This document shows positions 35,020-44,753 of a DNA stretch of 64,000 nt, piece after piece. Under the pieces are notes generated by a model. That model ran no database searches. It was not told the DNA's origin and was given only the letters and a program-made list of their open reading frames with translations. The translations under genes and the position numbers were made by a program. The number at the start of each line of letters is the position of its first letter. Position 1 is the stretch's first letter. The DNA is from Phytophthora quininea (taxonomy: Eukaryota; Oomycota; Peronosporomycetes; Peronosporales; Peronosporaceae): assembly GCA_011947345.1 (NCBI GenBank), contig JAAVTG010000002.1, positions 1 through 64,000 on the forward strand. Reading direction: 5' to 3'.

Positions 35020-36290
35020 GACAGGGTTAGTATACAAGTGACCATATTTGCCGGTGCGCCCATTATTAAGACCGGCCTGACCCAATACAAAAAGCAAGAT
35101 AAGCAGTTAAAATGGCTACACTAGGCCTGACCACTAATTGCTGCGCTCCCCACTGCTGTTGCGCTCTCCCCTCACTGTGCTATTCACTACAATGGGGAGG
35201 GGAACAACATTATCTGACGAAGAGAAGGGCAGAGTCAAGGGATTGTACGAGGCGGGCTTCAGCGAGCGTGAGATTGAGCGCCGTGTGGGTCGGGCACGTG
35301 GGACTGTACACCGGGTGCTGTTTGGAGTCGACAAAGAGCGAAAAAGCAGGGTCCAGCTGCCGCGCTGACTGAGCGGCAGACACGTTTGCTGTTGCGGACA
35401 GCGGCCAAGGGTGACTTCTCTGCGCGACAGCTTAAGAGCGAGCTTAGCCTGTCGGCATCGGTGCGCACAATTCAGCGCGTGCTTGCCGATGTCGACTGGC
35501 TAATTTACACAAAAATGGACAATACTTTGCCGCTCTCAGCGGAGGACAAGGTCGCGCGGGAGGAGCGGGCGTGGGCAAGGATATTCAACACGGATAGCTG
35601 CGGGCCCTAGGACTCCATCATCTTCTCTGACGAGAAGAAGTGGAATCTGGATGGGCCCGACGGCTTCCAGACTTACTGGCGGGACATCCGCCGGCCACCT
35701 CGGCAGACAAAGCGTCGCCAGGCAGGTGGCGGATCAGTAATGGTGTGGGCGGGCTTCAGCGCCGCCGGCAAGACGAAGCTTGCGGTGCTGCATGGCAAGC
35801 AGAACTCGGACGACTACGTGTACACCATGTCCGAGTATCTACTGCCATTCGCTTACCTGCACTATGGCACTGATTTCGTCTACCAACAGGACGGAGCGAC
35901 CATTCACAGGTCCAAGAGGACAATAGAGTTTCTGAAAGAGTAGGACGTGCGTGTGCTGCCTTGGGTTGCGAGATCCCCGGATTTAAATCCGATCGAAAAT
36001 TTGTGGTCAATTATGAGTCGACATGTTTACACTAACGGACGACAGTTCAGCAGCGTCGCAGAGCTAACAGCAGCTCTTTTAGTGCTTGGGATGCGATTGA
36101 GCATGCAACACTGCTAGCGCTGATCGAGTCCATGCCGCGCCGATGCAAGAAAGTCATTAAGAAACGTGGAGACAAAATAGACTACTAGTGTAGCCATTTT
36201 AACTGCTTATCTTGCTTTTTGTATTGGGTCAGGCCGGTCTTAATAATGGGCGCACCGGCAAATATGGTCACTTGTATACTAACCCTGTCT
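35019..36290 (+). mobile_element. Tc1/mariner element inserted at the TA within a piggyBac TTAA
   Basis: 1,272 bp with long, apparently perfect terminal inverted repeats of about 107 bp (35019-35125 and 36184-36290), beginning AGACAGGGTTAGTATACAAG. It is flanked by TA (35017-35018 and 36291-36292), with the outer T and A of the interrupted TTAA left on either side. It therefore inserted into the right-hand TTAA duplication of the piggyBac element. Confidence 0.9.
35192..36188 (+). pseudogene. Tc1/mariner DD34E transposase, broken
   Basis: Starts MGRGTTLSDEEKGRVKGLYE with a helix-turn-helix (ERRVGRARGTVHRVLFG). After a frame change near 35365 it continues SASVRTIQRVLADVDWL, then IIFSDEKKWNLDGPDG (first Asp), VYQQDGATIHRSKRT (second Asp) and ARSPDLNPIENLWS (catalytic Glu), ending KKRGDKIDY at 36188. 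In-frame TAG codons lie at 35607-35609 (before DSIIFSDEKK) and at 35941-35943 (after EFLKE), and one T is missing from the run at 36077-36080. The two nonsense codons are substitutions, unlike the homopolymer breaks elsewhere, so this copy is probably genuinely dead though its ends are intact. Confidence 0.85.
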
Positions 36291-38291
36291 TAAAGTGGGA
36301 TATCCCGCGTGTTAAAACAACTCTCAAACGCGCTTTTACGACACAAACAACATATCTAAATGGCGCCGCTCAACTCCCAAAATTGACGGAGCGGCGCCCT
36401 AAAATGTGGGTGGTCATATAAACCTGGCGCGGACTGTACAAGGCATTCTCAAGAGGTCGGCGGCAAATAGAACAGAGCATACTCTGCGGAACTTGTCAAC
36501 CGTCACCACGGTTGCTCTCTTCTTCAGCGCCTTTCGGAATCCTTCGATCGGCAAGCGGATGGCCTTTCATGCCGGGTGGGCAGCTCCGATTGCCATACCC
36601 CACCAGCACATCTGGACTTTCCACGAGCATGATTCGCTTGGCGAGCACGTCTAGCGTCTTTTCTTTCATACGTTTCAGGAAGAACCTCCACTTCAAGAGT
36701 GCGTTCGCTGGAACTCCAGCAGCAAGTTCATGCGCTCAAACACGTAGTTGAGGCAAGTCAGGTAATCGTCTTAGCTGTTGGTTTCGAAAGAGGGCATCAT
36801 GTCCATGATGGATTTGTAGTGTTGCTCGTATTTCCCCCAGATTTTTGTGCCAGACTCGTTGCGAGTTCATACCAGCAAGGTGCAGGTGCGCTTTCGAATA
36901 GATGCCGACAACGGTTTGGCAACCTCTGTGTCTGCCAGCACTGCCGTCTGACCGAGTCGACTAGGCTTTCTAATGAAGAGATAATGCACACCGATTAGAC
37001 CACCGATCTCGCGAGTAGTTTGCCTAGTTCAAATTTGACGCCCAGTGTGTTGCATTAACTTAAACACCTGTGATTAAAACCATCTATTTCGAATAGTTGG
37101 TCTGCCGAGGTCTCACGAGGTCTGTTCAACGACGAGTGTATTGAAGCTGTACGAACTGGAGATCGTGCTGCTGGTGAGCTCGAACTTTACGCTTCATCCA
37201 AGAGGAATGTTGCAATATTGATGTGAACACCGTTAACGACGACTGCCGCGTGATCGTAGGGTTCTCATACTATGTTGATAACGCCGTTCAAACCATCACC
37301 GTCGCTCAACTTGGGATTTGTTTTGTTCTCAAAGTGAATGGCACACAGCTATAATACAAGTTTACATAAATTGTAGTGACGTTGGTCTCATTTTTCACGT
37401 CACCCTCGAGACTACGCCTAGGGCACTATAGAGGAATACTACGCCTAGTGTACGCTCTACTATTTTTGAGCGCTTAGTCGTCTGGTGTGCAGTAAGACGG
37501 TAGGACATTGTCCTCCGTTTTTGCGCTTCTTGCAACGTTGTCGAACAAAGTAGCTGGAAGACCCTCTCGCTCCAATTTCCGACGCACCATTTTTTGTCGC
37601 GGTTCCTATGGTTGCGCGCCCGGCGTCGCTCAAAGGCCGACTCGGTCGGAGCAATTTGACCTTCGGAGAAGGACGTCGTCATACTGCGAAGACCCGGATC
37701 GATACCCACCAGCATACGCGGGGAAAGTAATTGCCAACCAAATCCGGATGCTCGTGGCTCCCGCCCTCATTCGCCAACTCTGTTTCTGTCTTGGCCCACT
37801 GTAGGAGTACAGGCAAACTTGCGATGGGCGGTCTCCAGGGTGCCGACGTCGAAGACACGGCGTGAAAACCCTCTCGATGGTTTGGGAAGTTTGTCGCCCC
37901 CATAAGACACGTCCCCGACACAGCCAAAGCGAAATGAAATGGGTTAGCGCATGGACGTCTGACTTGAAGACCTTTGAGGTCATATATCCGAGCACAGAAC
38001 CTTGAGCCATTCACCACGACGTGGATAGGAGTGAGGCTCTGCGCAAGAGGCACAATCTTGAACGAGTGGACTCTCTGCTTCTTAGGAAAGCGACGTTGGC
38101 TCGCTGGTAGTGCATCTAGCACGATGCGCAGCTTTTCCATAAAATGCCTTACGTTGTGCTTTAAGATGCCGCGTGTAGGCCACATCCTTAAAAACTGGTG
38201 AAACTCCTCTTCATCGGCCGCGAAGGGCCACCATCTCGAAAGCACGCTTGATACAGGCGGTTGACGGTCTGGGTCTTCTGGGGTCAATATT

Positions 38292-38310
38292 TCTCTCTCT
38301 CTCTCTCTCT
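38292..38310. repeat. (CT)n microsatellite
   Basis: Nineteen bases of alternating T and C inside the Fanzor-like gene, at the junction of its N-terminal and middle frames. Confidence 0.9.
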
Positions 38311-38759
38311 ACATCATTGGACAGCGAATGTACGTTCGAAGCAGTGCGGTGAAGTGCTCCACGACGCTGTTTTGCATGTTCACAGCCATATTGGACACGA
38401 TCTCATTGAACAGATGAACATTGTAGCGAAAGTAAGCGGCAGTATCAGTAGTGTCAGTAGGGAAGCGTTCATGGTGTCGATGATACAGCTTTAGCGTCTT
38501 GATGTATGCTGCGTCCCTTAGGCGATTGGGCCGTCGCCGGTGCTCACCTTGACCACCTTGACCACCTTCTCTATCGTACGTTGCCGCTCGATATGCAAGC
38601 AGACGGTACCCACGTACGTCAAGAACGCACCAAAGGAAAAAATATGTTCGATGTAAGGCCGGAATAGGAGTGCTCCTTGTAGCACTGCCGAACGTGGAGT
38701 CCTGCAAGATGCCATGGCTCAACTTGAAGCTACTTGGTTGCTGCACAGGTTCTGTTCAC

Positions 38760-39354
38760 CTTGGCGAGGAATAGCGGCTCGCTGCATACCTGGTTGAGCT
38801 CGCATGGGACGGTGGTGTGGGCGGGGTGCTCACGCAGCTCCTTTTCTTCTTCAGTCCGCTACTTTCGTTTCCCTGCCATGGAAGAAATGGCAAAGTGAAC
38901 CAACTTTAGTGGGCGTGAAATCTACCAATGAATCTATCGCAGCCAGTATCTGAAACATTTATGTATCGTAAGGCTCTGTGCACACGGGTGTCTTTGTGGG
39001 GCCTTGTGGAGTTTTTACTCAAGTGGAAACGTTTGCGACTGCCGGCAAGACAGTTACGCGACAACAACAATAAGGTAGTTTAGAGCTTTTTTAATTGGTA
39101 TTGCCTTGCTTGGCCACCAGCGGATCGTTGCTTCGAGCTCTGCTTACCTTCGCGCCTGAGCCCCAGCAGCAAGGGTGGTGAACGAATTGACCTCGCTGGT
39201 CTTCGTCCGTCGGCTGCGGTGGGACCTTGTTAGATGTTCTCGAAGTCGGGTCCCGTCCGGCTCTTCGGTCGGACACTCCTGGAGTGCAGTTCGAGGAGGC
39301 GTGTGAATGGTACTGGTGCAGCGCGGCATAACTTGGCAGACTCCGTTGCCTTCC
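38760..39354. other. Intergenic between the Fanzor-like gene and family member B
   Basis: Short frames only; nothing recognised. Candidate terminal sequence for the Fanzor-carrying element was looked for by eye and not found. Confidence 0.4.
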
Positions 39355-40858
39355 CTAGGAGAGAGGCTCGCCGAGACCAAGGTTCTGCTCCCAGCGCAGC
39401 GCGATCTGCAAATTCTCGAACAGCCAGAAGGAGCGACTGCGGTCGCCCATGTTGTTCATGATGCCGCCGTGCACGACCTTGAGCCTCGGCTCTTGGTTGT
39501 TGCCGCACTCTTCGCCGTCGCTGTTATTATTATCCTCCTCCGAGCCTGGCACTTCCTCGACATTGATCCAGTACATGGACTGCCGCCACTCTTTCTTCTT
39601 CTGCAGCGCGATGGCCTCGCTGAACTCGACGTGGAGCGTGTGCTCCTCGCGACGGAGGCCTTTGCAAATGATGAGGCAGCCCTTGTCGTCCGGGTGCGGG
39701 ATGCGCGTCATGATGATGAGTGCCGTCGTGATGGAGTCCTCGCCCTCCTTCTCCATCGTGCGGTAGAGCACATAGCTGTTGTTGTCGAACTGCTGCATGA
39801 TGTGGAACCGCGTGTGCAGCGCTGGCGCGTACAGCTTCGAGTGGCGCTCTGGCGACGTGAGTGTCTCCCAGGCTGTCCTGGCAACGTCCGCGGCACACAA
39901 GTACGAGCTTCGTCGGAAGTGCTTCTCAAAGTAGTACCCGAACGAGTTGTCCTTGGCCACGTGCGAGCACTTCCAACCAAGCGCCGTGTCCGTCGTGATC
40001 ATGTCGTGGCGACTGGACAGGAAGGTCTGGAACGTGCGCTGGGCGTCCTGCGCGAACTTGTTGAAGCTCTCAAAAGACATTTCGTCCATAATGAGCATAG
40101 GCGTCTGCACACGGCGCTCCTCGGTTTCCTCGACGGGGGCGGCGATCGAGTGGTCCATGAGCTGGTAATTGACGTCAAACAGTCGCTGGAAGCGGAAGGA
40201 GATTTTCTCGCGGTCCTCGAACTGCTCGTGGAGCTGCGTATTCTCCATCCAGAGCCGGTCGCGCAGCCTCGAGAGCTCCAGGTACCTCTTCATGAGACTG
40301 GACGGATCCTTGGCGGTCTCAGCCTTCTCTCTCTCCGTCTTGTCCTCCCACTGGGACAGCAGGCGATTGTACTGGTCTCGCAGGTACTCGGTGTGCGCTC
40401 GCAGCTCCCCAGCGTCTCCTGCATCACCACAATACAGCCACCCGTTCGTTAGCTCTCTCTCTCTTCGTCATCTCCCTTTGTTGCCAGCACCAACAGCTGC
40501 CACCCACAATCTTGCGGTAGTATGAGCGTTTGACCGAGTCGCGATTCTTCTCGCGCTTCAGCTCGTCCGCGGGCGAGGTCAGCGCCAGCGCCTTGCGGTG
40601 GCGGATGCCTGTGGTGCTCGGCCCCGCCGTCTTCAGGTTACGCTTGCGCTTCTTCTGGCTCATTTCCTCGGCCAGCATGCTCAGCAGCTGGCTGGTAATG
40701 TCGTCGTCGTCGTCGATGGCGGCCAGCGGCGGCGGCACGAGCGATATCTCTGAGGCCGACGAGGCTTCCTCCGAGGACGACGAGTTGCCGCCGAACTCCG
40801 ACTTGGGCTCTAGCACGTCCAGCTGCTCCAGCTCCAGCGCCGCCATGTCGCTCTCCAT
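39355..40858 (-). CDS. bZIP/START-like family member B
   Basis: Exon 1 starts at 40858 (MESDMAALELEQLD; an in-frame Met at 40867 is possible). It has a Ser/Glu-rich stretch, the basic segment SQKKRKRNLKTAG and the family basic region KREKNRDSVKRSYYRKI ending near 40516. The intron ends near 40420 (GTGGGTGG...GATGCAG), and the next exon reads ELRAHTEYLRDQYNRLLSQW (zipper), KRYLELSRLRDRLWMENTQL and the START-like part: TALGWKCSHVAKDNSFGYYF, HTRFHIMQQFDNNSYVLYRT and TTALIIMTRIPHPDDKGCLI. It closes with FWLFENLQIALRWEQNLGLG at 39355. The exon junction is one base out of phase by my reading, near a GGGG run. An acidic insert (EEDNNNSDGEECGN) precedes the closing motif. About 460 residues. Confidence 0.75.
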
Positions 40859-40867
40859 GTCCTTCAT

Positions 40868-41922
40868 AATGACGATGATGATCTCCACCGACTTGGCACA
40901 ATAAAGTATGAAGAAGAAACGTGAGAGGGAAGCGCCACCCTCATTTTCGCCAATCATGCGATGGGATTCTAGGGCTGCAGTATCATTGCCTTCAGCTGGT
41001 CTCCGATAACCCGGACGCGCTTGATACATGTGCACGAGCCCACCGCGCCTCGGCAGGACATGCCGCCGCAATGGACGTGCTACAGATGGAGGTGTTGACA
41101 GCCCCACCATGAGGACGGCGACACCCTGATGGGGCTGGGGCGTGCATCGATCGAATCCAAGGGATTCCGAAGCTCGGCGGCCTGACCAAAGGCGCAGGTT
41201 CTGTGTGCCGCGCCTGCAGCACCGGGGCTAGGATAGCCAGGAAGGCACGCGTTTGAATGGACGTCGCGCGCGCGAGCCCCAAGCGGCCTGGTTTTCGCTG
41301 GACGATCACCGACATATCGGCGAAAAGCAGTCGCAGCGTACACTTGCCCCCAGCCACAGCGCGCTGTCATTACCAGGTAGCAGCAACTTGCTGCTGCCAA
41401 GTAAGTGCAGCCAAACCAAGTCGGATTGCGACAATTGCTATGCGGTGATTAATCGGCGACGCAGCAGGTTGTCCACCCGCGGCGAGTTGTCAGAGAGCTT
41501 GGGGCTGTTTGTGACTCGGATTGCCGCAGAAACGCGCTTGGATTAACAGTGCTGCGGCGAATCTGGCTGTTCTTGAACGCAACAGCTTTCCTCGCGAGTG
41601 TCGCCGACGCGCCCCAGTGCTGCCGACTGATGATCAGCCTGATCCAAGCCATGTTGGTGCCTGGCAATTTTGTGTATTGTTGATAAGATATGCTGGCTGG
41701 CAATGGTTAACCCTTGCAACAAAGTTATATCCTTGGAGCAGTTGCGGGCAAATGGAAAAACGACTGCAACGCGGTTGGCACAGAATTGGTCTGGGAGTTC
41801 GTTTGTTTGATTTTTGCTGGGAAGCCCTACGACGCTCAGATAAATATGTGGACAACAGCCTCCGCGCGACCGCGCAGGAGCTTAAGCACAAAACGTGGTT
41901 TGCTTTGTTGGACGGGCGGCGA
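40868..41922. other. Intergenic between family members B and C
   Basis: About 1 kb with only short or contradictory frames (for example 40992-41357 -, 41253-41546 +). No motif recognised. Contains the promoter of B. Confidence 0.4.
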
Positions 41923-42603
41923 TCAGCGCGTGGGCTCATAGAGCTGCTGCAGTCGCTGACGGAACAGGTGGCGGTCCGCGAGGCGCAGGTTCAGCCGCTG
42001 CTGCTCCTCGAGGAGCGCGCCGCGCACCATGGTGAGCTCGGCGTACAAGTCCTGCGGCGTGATGCGGCGCCTGCCCAGTCGGAAGTCGTCGGCGGCGGTT
42101 TGGTTGTGGCGCTGCCAGCCTTCCATCACGGCGGAGAACTTTGTCTCGAGCTGGGCCACCTCCTCGCGCAGGTTCTTGAGCGCCTCACGCTTCTTGTAGT
42201 AGCAGCGCTTGACGAAGAGGCGGTTCTTGGCCTGCTTCTCCTCGTTCGAGAGCCGCTTGGTCGGGAGCGCCTTGACGCCGGCGCGCTTCTTGAGCTTCTT
42301 GGGCGTCGTCGCCGCGGTGGGTCTGCTGGGCTCGGAGGAGGACGACGACGTGGACGATGGTGGCGTCGATTGCTGCTCCAGGTTCATGTTCATCTCGAAC
42401 AGCTCGATCGAGAGCGCCAGCGGATGCACGGCCGGAGGCACGCGCTGCATGGAGTGGATCGAGGCGGCGACGGCGGTGGAAATGGTGGCTGGTTGGCTGC
42501 GAACCGAGTGCGGTTCCAGGGCGGCGAGAAGAAGGGTGCGGCGGAAGCGAGCGAATCCGGAAATGAAGGCTCTCTCCGGAGCAAGAAGCACGTTGCTGAC
42601 CAT
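41923..42603 (-). CDS. bZIP-like family member C, short form without START-like part
   Basis: The open frame runs from 43155 to 41923; I take MVSNVLLAPERAF (42603) as a plausible start, with MNMNLEQQSTPPSS (about 42390) as alternative. After a Ser/Pro/Thr-rich stretch comes a strong basic region RLSNEEKQAKNRLFVKRCYY and a zipper/coiled coil (NLREEVAQLETKFSAVMEGW, later LTMVRGALLEEQQRLNLRLA), then stop after LQQLYEPTR. In N-x7-R the Arg position is Tyr and a Cys precedes it (NRLFVKRCY). The START-like C-terminal part of the relatives is absent. Its upstream side faces gene D head-to-head. No intron is needed, unlike the relatives. About 227 residues from 42603. Confidence 0.65.
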   Translation of the reverse strand: MVSNVLLAPERAFISGFARFRRTLLLAALEPHSVRSQPATISTAVAASIHSMQRVPPAVHPLALSIELFEMNMNLEQQSTPPSSTSSSSSEPSRPTAATTPKKLKKRAGVKALPTKRLSNEEKQAKNRLFVKRCYYKKREALKNLREEVAQLETKFSAVMEGWQRHNQTAADDFRLGRRRITPQDLYAELTMVRGALLEEQQRLNLRLADRHLFRQRLQQLYEPTR

Positions 42604-43497
42604 GGCGTGCGCGCGAACAATAACGACCCGGCCGTACCGTAGAGAATAAGATTCCGCCGCCCGTCTGCCCGTCTCGGAGTGGGAGGCTGGACTGGACTGC
42701 ACTGCACTCGCTTTGACTCGCTCGTTTGTCGCCCGCCCTGCCAAACCGACAAGTCCAACATGGCAGCACCAAGTAAGTCTGCAGCGCTGCGACTCGAGAC
42801 GTCCGTTTGCTGCGTTCGCTGGCGCCTCGGGCCGGACGGTGGCCAACTCGGTCGTATTCGCGTGGGACGCGTGCACCTGCTTTTGCCCCATTTCCGCGTC
42901 AATAGCAGGTCGAGCTGCCCGCTTGCGTCCAGGAGAAGCCGTCTTGTTGGACTTGGTCGGGGCGCTGACGCACGCGCCATGATGCGGCAGCACCGAGAGC
43001 GTGCGGCGGGCGGAAGCTTTCGCGCGGGCGCCCGCGCTCCAGGCTCGAACAACAGCGAGCGCGACCGCACGACCGGCAAAGACGTCGCGACCCGATACAT
43101 TCTTTTCTCGAAGGCAACGAGAGGAAAGCCGCAAGCACTTACGAGTCGCCAGCACTCAAGTCCGCGAGTGAATCCCTGGGCGACTCAATCCCTGGCACGT
43201 GACGGTCTCGGTGACTCGAGCTGACAGCAGGCGCGCGACCCAGACCCGCACACACATGAGCCCGCCCGGCCGGTAGTTAAATGACTACCCCAAGGGTGCT
43301 GCCGTGCGAGAAGCACTCAGCAGCGGGTTGCTGCGTCCCAGTCGTATGGACGCTCTTCAGATTATCGGTAATGTAGACACCGCAAAGAGATGGCACACGT
43401 CAATTAAGCCTGGACGCAGCCTACCCATTCAAACACCAGTACAAACAGCATCGAAAGACAGCACCATCTCCCGTTTTCAGCGTCGCCAGCGCGGGGT
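42604..43497. promoter_or_regulatory. Divergent upstream region of family members C and D
   Basis: About 0.9 kb between head-to-head genes. The minus frame of C stays open to 43155, but that part is Arg/Ala-rich and may not be translated. No specific promoter element identified. Confidence 0.35.
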
Positions 43498-44709
43498 ATG
43501 GCAGAACGAAGCGCTGCCTCGCACGCCACGACAAGAGGCTCCTCCGCGTCCGAGTCGTCTGAGGCGGTGCGCAAGCTCAAGCACCGGGAGCTAGTCAAGC
43601 GTTCGTACTACCAGAAATTGGTACCATACGATACTGTCGGGGGCTCTCGTGTCTTGGCGCACTCAAATCTTGATCTTATTGATGCAGGAAGTCCTGAAAC
43701 AGCTGCGGCACCAGAACAAGCGCTGCAACACTCGGCGTTGCTGAAGTATGTGCAGGCCAGGCCGATCGTCCTGACGCCCTACGGCCCCTCAGCAACGGCT
43801 TTAACGCTCCACGAGAAGTACGTGCAGCTTACGAGGCAGAAGGAGCTGCGGATGCGCGAGAACGCGGCGCTGCGACGGACCAACAACCAGCACCTCTCAT
43901 TCCAAAAGAAGCTGGGGGCAGCCACAGCAGTGGAGAAGCGAGAGCGGATGCATGACGTTGGCAGGGAGCGTATGTGTATGAAGGAGCACGAGGCTTCGAA
44001 GATGACCCCTATGACCGTGGACATGTGCTACGACGTGATTCGACCGGCGTGCGTGGAAGTGCGTGACTTTTTGTCTAGTCGGTCTCTGAACTCTTGCAAT
44101 GCAGTGCTAGGATGGACGCACCGCTATCGCCTGGACGGGAAGCGATTGCAGTATTCCATCTCAAAATATTTCCCAGCACGCACAGCGCAGGAGATATCAG
44201 ACCGTGGATGGAGTGTGATGACAACGGAAAGCTCATACAAGGCACTACACTCGCGGGGCTTGACTTCCAACCTGCATTCCATACAGAAAGTAAACGAAGA
44301 CAACCACGTATTCTGCCGCGAATTACAGCGACCAGGCCAACGAGTGATGATGAAGACACTGCTCCTAGCATCACGCTTTCAGGTTGACGATGGACTCATG
44401 ACTATTTACCGTGCACTTGATCACGACAAGCTGGGATTTACAAGCGCACCCAACGCCCAAAGCAAGGACAATGATCCTTCTCCGTTCGATACGAATTGCC
44501 GCGTGGTGTGGCTGGATATGTTTGCGTGGACTTCGTTTGAGGACCGCAGCGACGGCGGAGTCGACTTTCATTTTGGCGGCGAAATGAAGCACTTTTCGGC
44601 AGACAACGCGCATTTTTGGATGATGGAAGTGCTGCTAATGGCACTGCGCTGGGAAAGCCGTACGGTTGGCCCCCTCATCACGCTGGAACCAACGCTACAA
44701 CAAATATGA
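43498..44709 (+). CDS. bZIP/START-like family member D
   Basis: Begins MAERSAASHATTRGSSASES with basic region LKHRELVKRSYYQKL. By analogy with relatives an intron follows (GTACCATACG...GATGCAG, about 43619-43687) joining QKL to EVLKQLRHQNKRC, then one T missing near 43738 returns the frame to ALLKYVQARPIVLTPYG; the plain frame is also open throughout. START-like part: NAVLGWTHRYRLDGKRLQYS, LHSIQKVNEDNHVFCRELQR, QRVMMKTLLLASRFQVDDGL and WLDMFAWTSFEDRSDGGVDF, closing WMMEVLLMALRWESRTVGPL. Stop at 44709, only 44 bp from the end of convergent gene E. About 403 residues in the simple reading. Same family and strand logic as F and G. Function inferred as regulatory only from the basic zipper. Confidence 0.75.
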   Translation: MAERSAASHATTRGSSASESSEAVRKLKHRELVKRSYYQKLVPYDTVGGSRVLAHSNLDLIDAGSPETAAAPEQALQHSALLKYVQARPIVLTPYGPSATALTLHEKYVQLTRQKELRMRENAALRRTNNQHLSFQKKLGAATAVEKRERMHDVGRERMCMKEHEASKMTPMTVDMCYDVIRPACVEVRDFLSSRSLNSCNAVLGWTHRYRLDGKRLQYSISKYFPARTAQEISDRGWSVMTTESSYKALHSRGLTSNLHSIQKVNEDNHVFCRELQRPGQRVMMKTLLLASRFQVDDGLMTIYRALDHDKLGFTSAPNAQSKDNDPSPFDTNCRVVWLDMFAWTSFEDRSDGGVDFHFGGEMKHFSADNAHFWMMEVLLMALRWESRTVGPLITLEPTLQQI

Positions 44710-44753
44710 AAATATAAGATACTTTAAATTCTACGCGTACAAAAACAACCGGT

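Larger units (their letters stand above)
32568..36436. mobile_element. Palindromic (foldback) element with TA duplications, host of the nested stack
   Basis: Left arm 32568-32709 (142 bp) and right arm 36294-36436 (143 bp) are inverted copies differing by only a few changes, one of them an A-run of three versus four. Ends read CAGTCCGCGCCAGGTTTATA and are flanked by TA at 32566-32567 and 36437-36438, as in Tc1/mariner-type elements and MITEs. Without the inserts the arms meet at TTAA, forming a near-perfect hairpin. I see no transposase that clearly belongs to these arms. Confidence 0.75.
32400..38746 (-). pseudogene. Fanzor-like (eukaryotic TnpB-type) gene, interrupted by a transposon stack
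   Basis: Fanzors are RNA-guided nucleases of the TnpB family in eukaryotic mobile elements. Blocks in order on the minus strand: an N-terminal helical part (LFNEIVSNMAVNMQNSVVEH, about 38380-38440); HSFKIVPLAQSLTPIHVVVN (about 38010-38065); FHFALAVSGTCLMGATNF; the RuvC-I-type motif MLVGIDPGLRSMTTSF (Asp codon 37698-37700); a helical spacer WGKYEQHYKSIMDMMPSFET (about 36780-36840); VLVGYGNRSCPPGMKGHPLA (about 36550-36605); KRATVVTVDKF (about 36490-36520); and SMLCSICRRPLENAL, the first CxxC of the TnpB zinc ribbon, ending at the TA where the palindromic element sits (36437). What remains of the C-terminus would lie left of 32567. There are several frame breaks, a stop after SFETNS, and a (CT)n run at 38292-38310. 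Not functional as read. Confidence 0.6.

Noticed and set aside
39307..40452. 381-codon plus-strand frame
   Set aside because: Antisense shadow of family member B, Leu/Val/Arg-rich with no domain; B has conserved motifs shared with six relatives.
41521..42642. 373-codon plus-strand frame
   Set aside because: Antisense to family member C; Gly/Arg runs, no motif.
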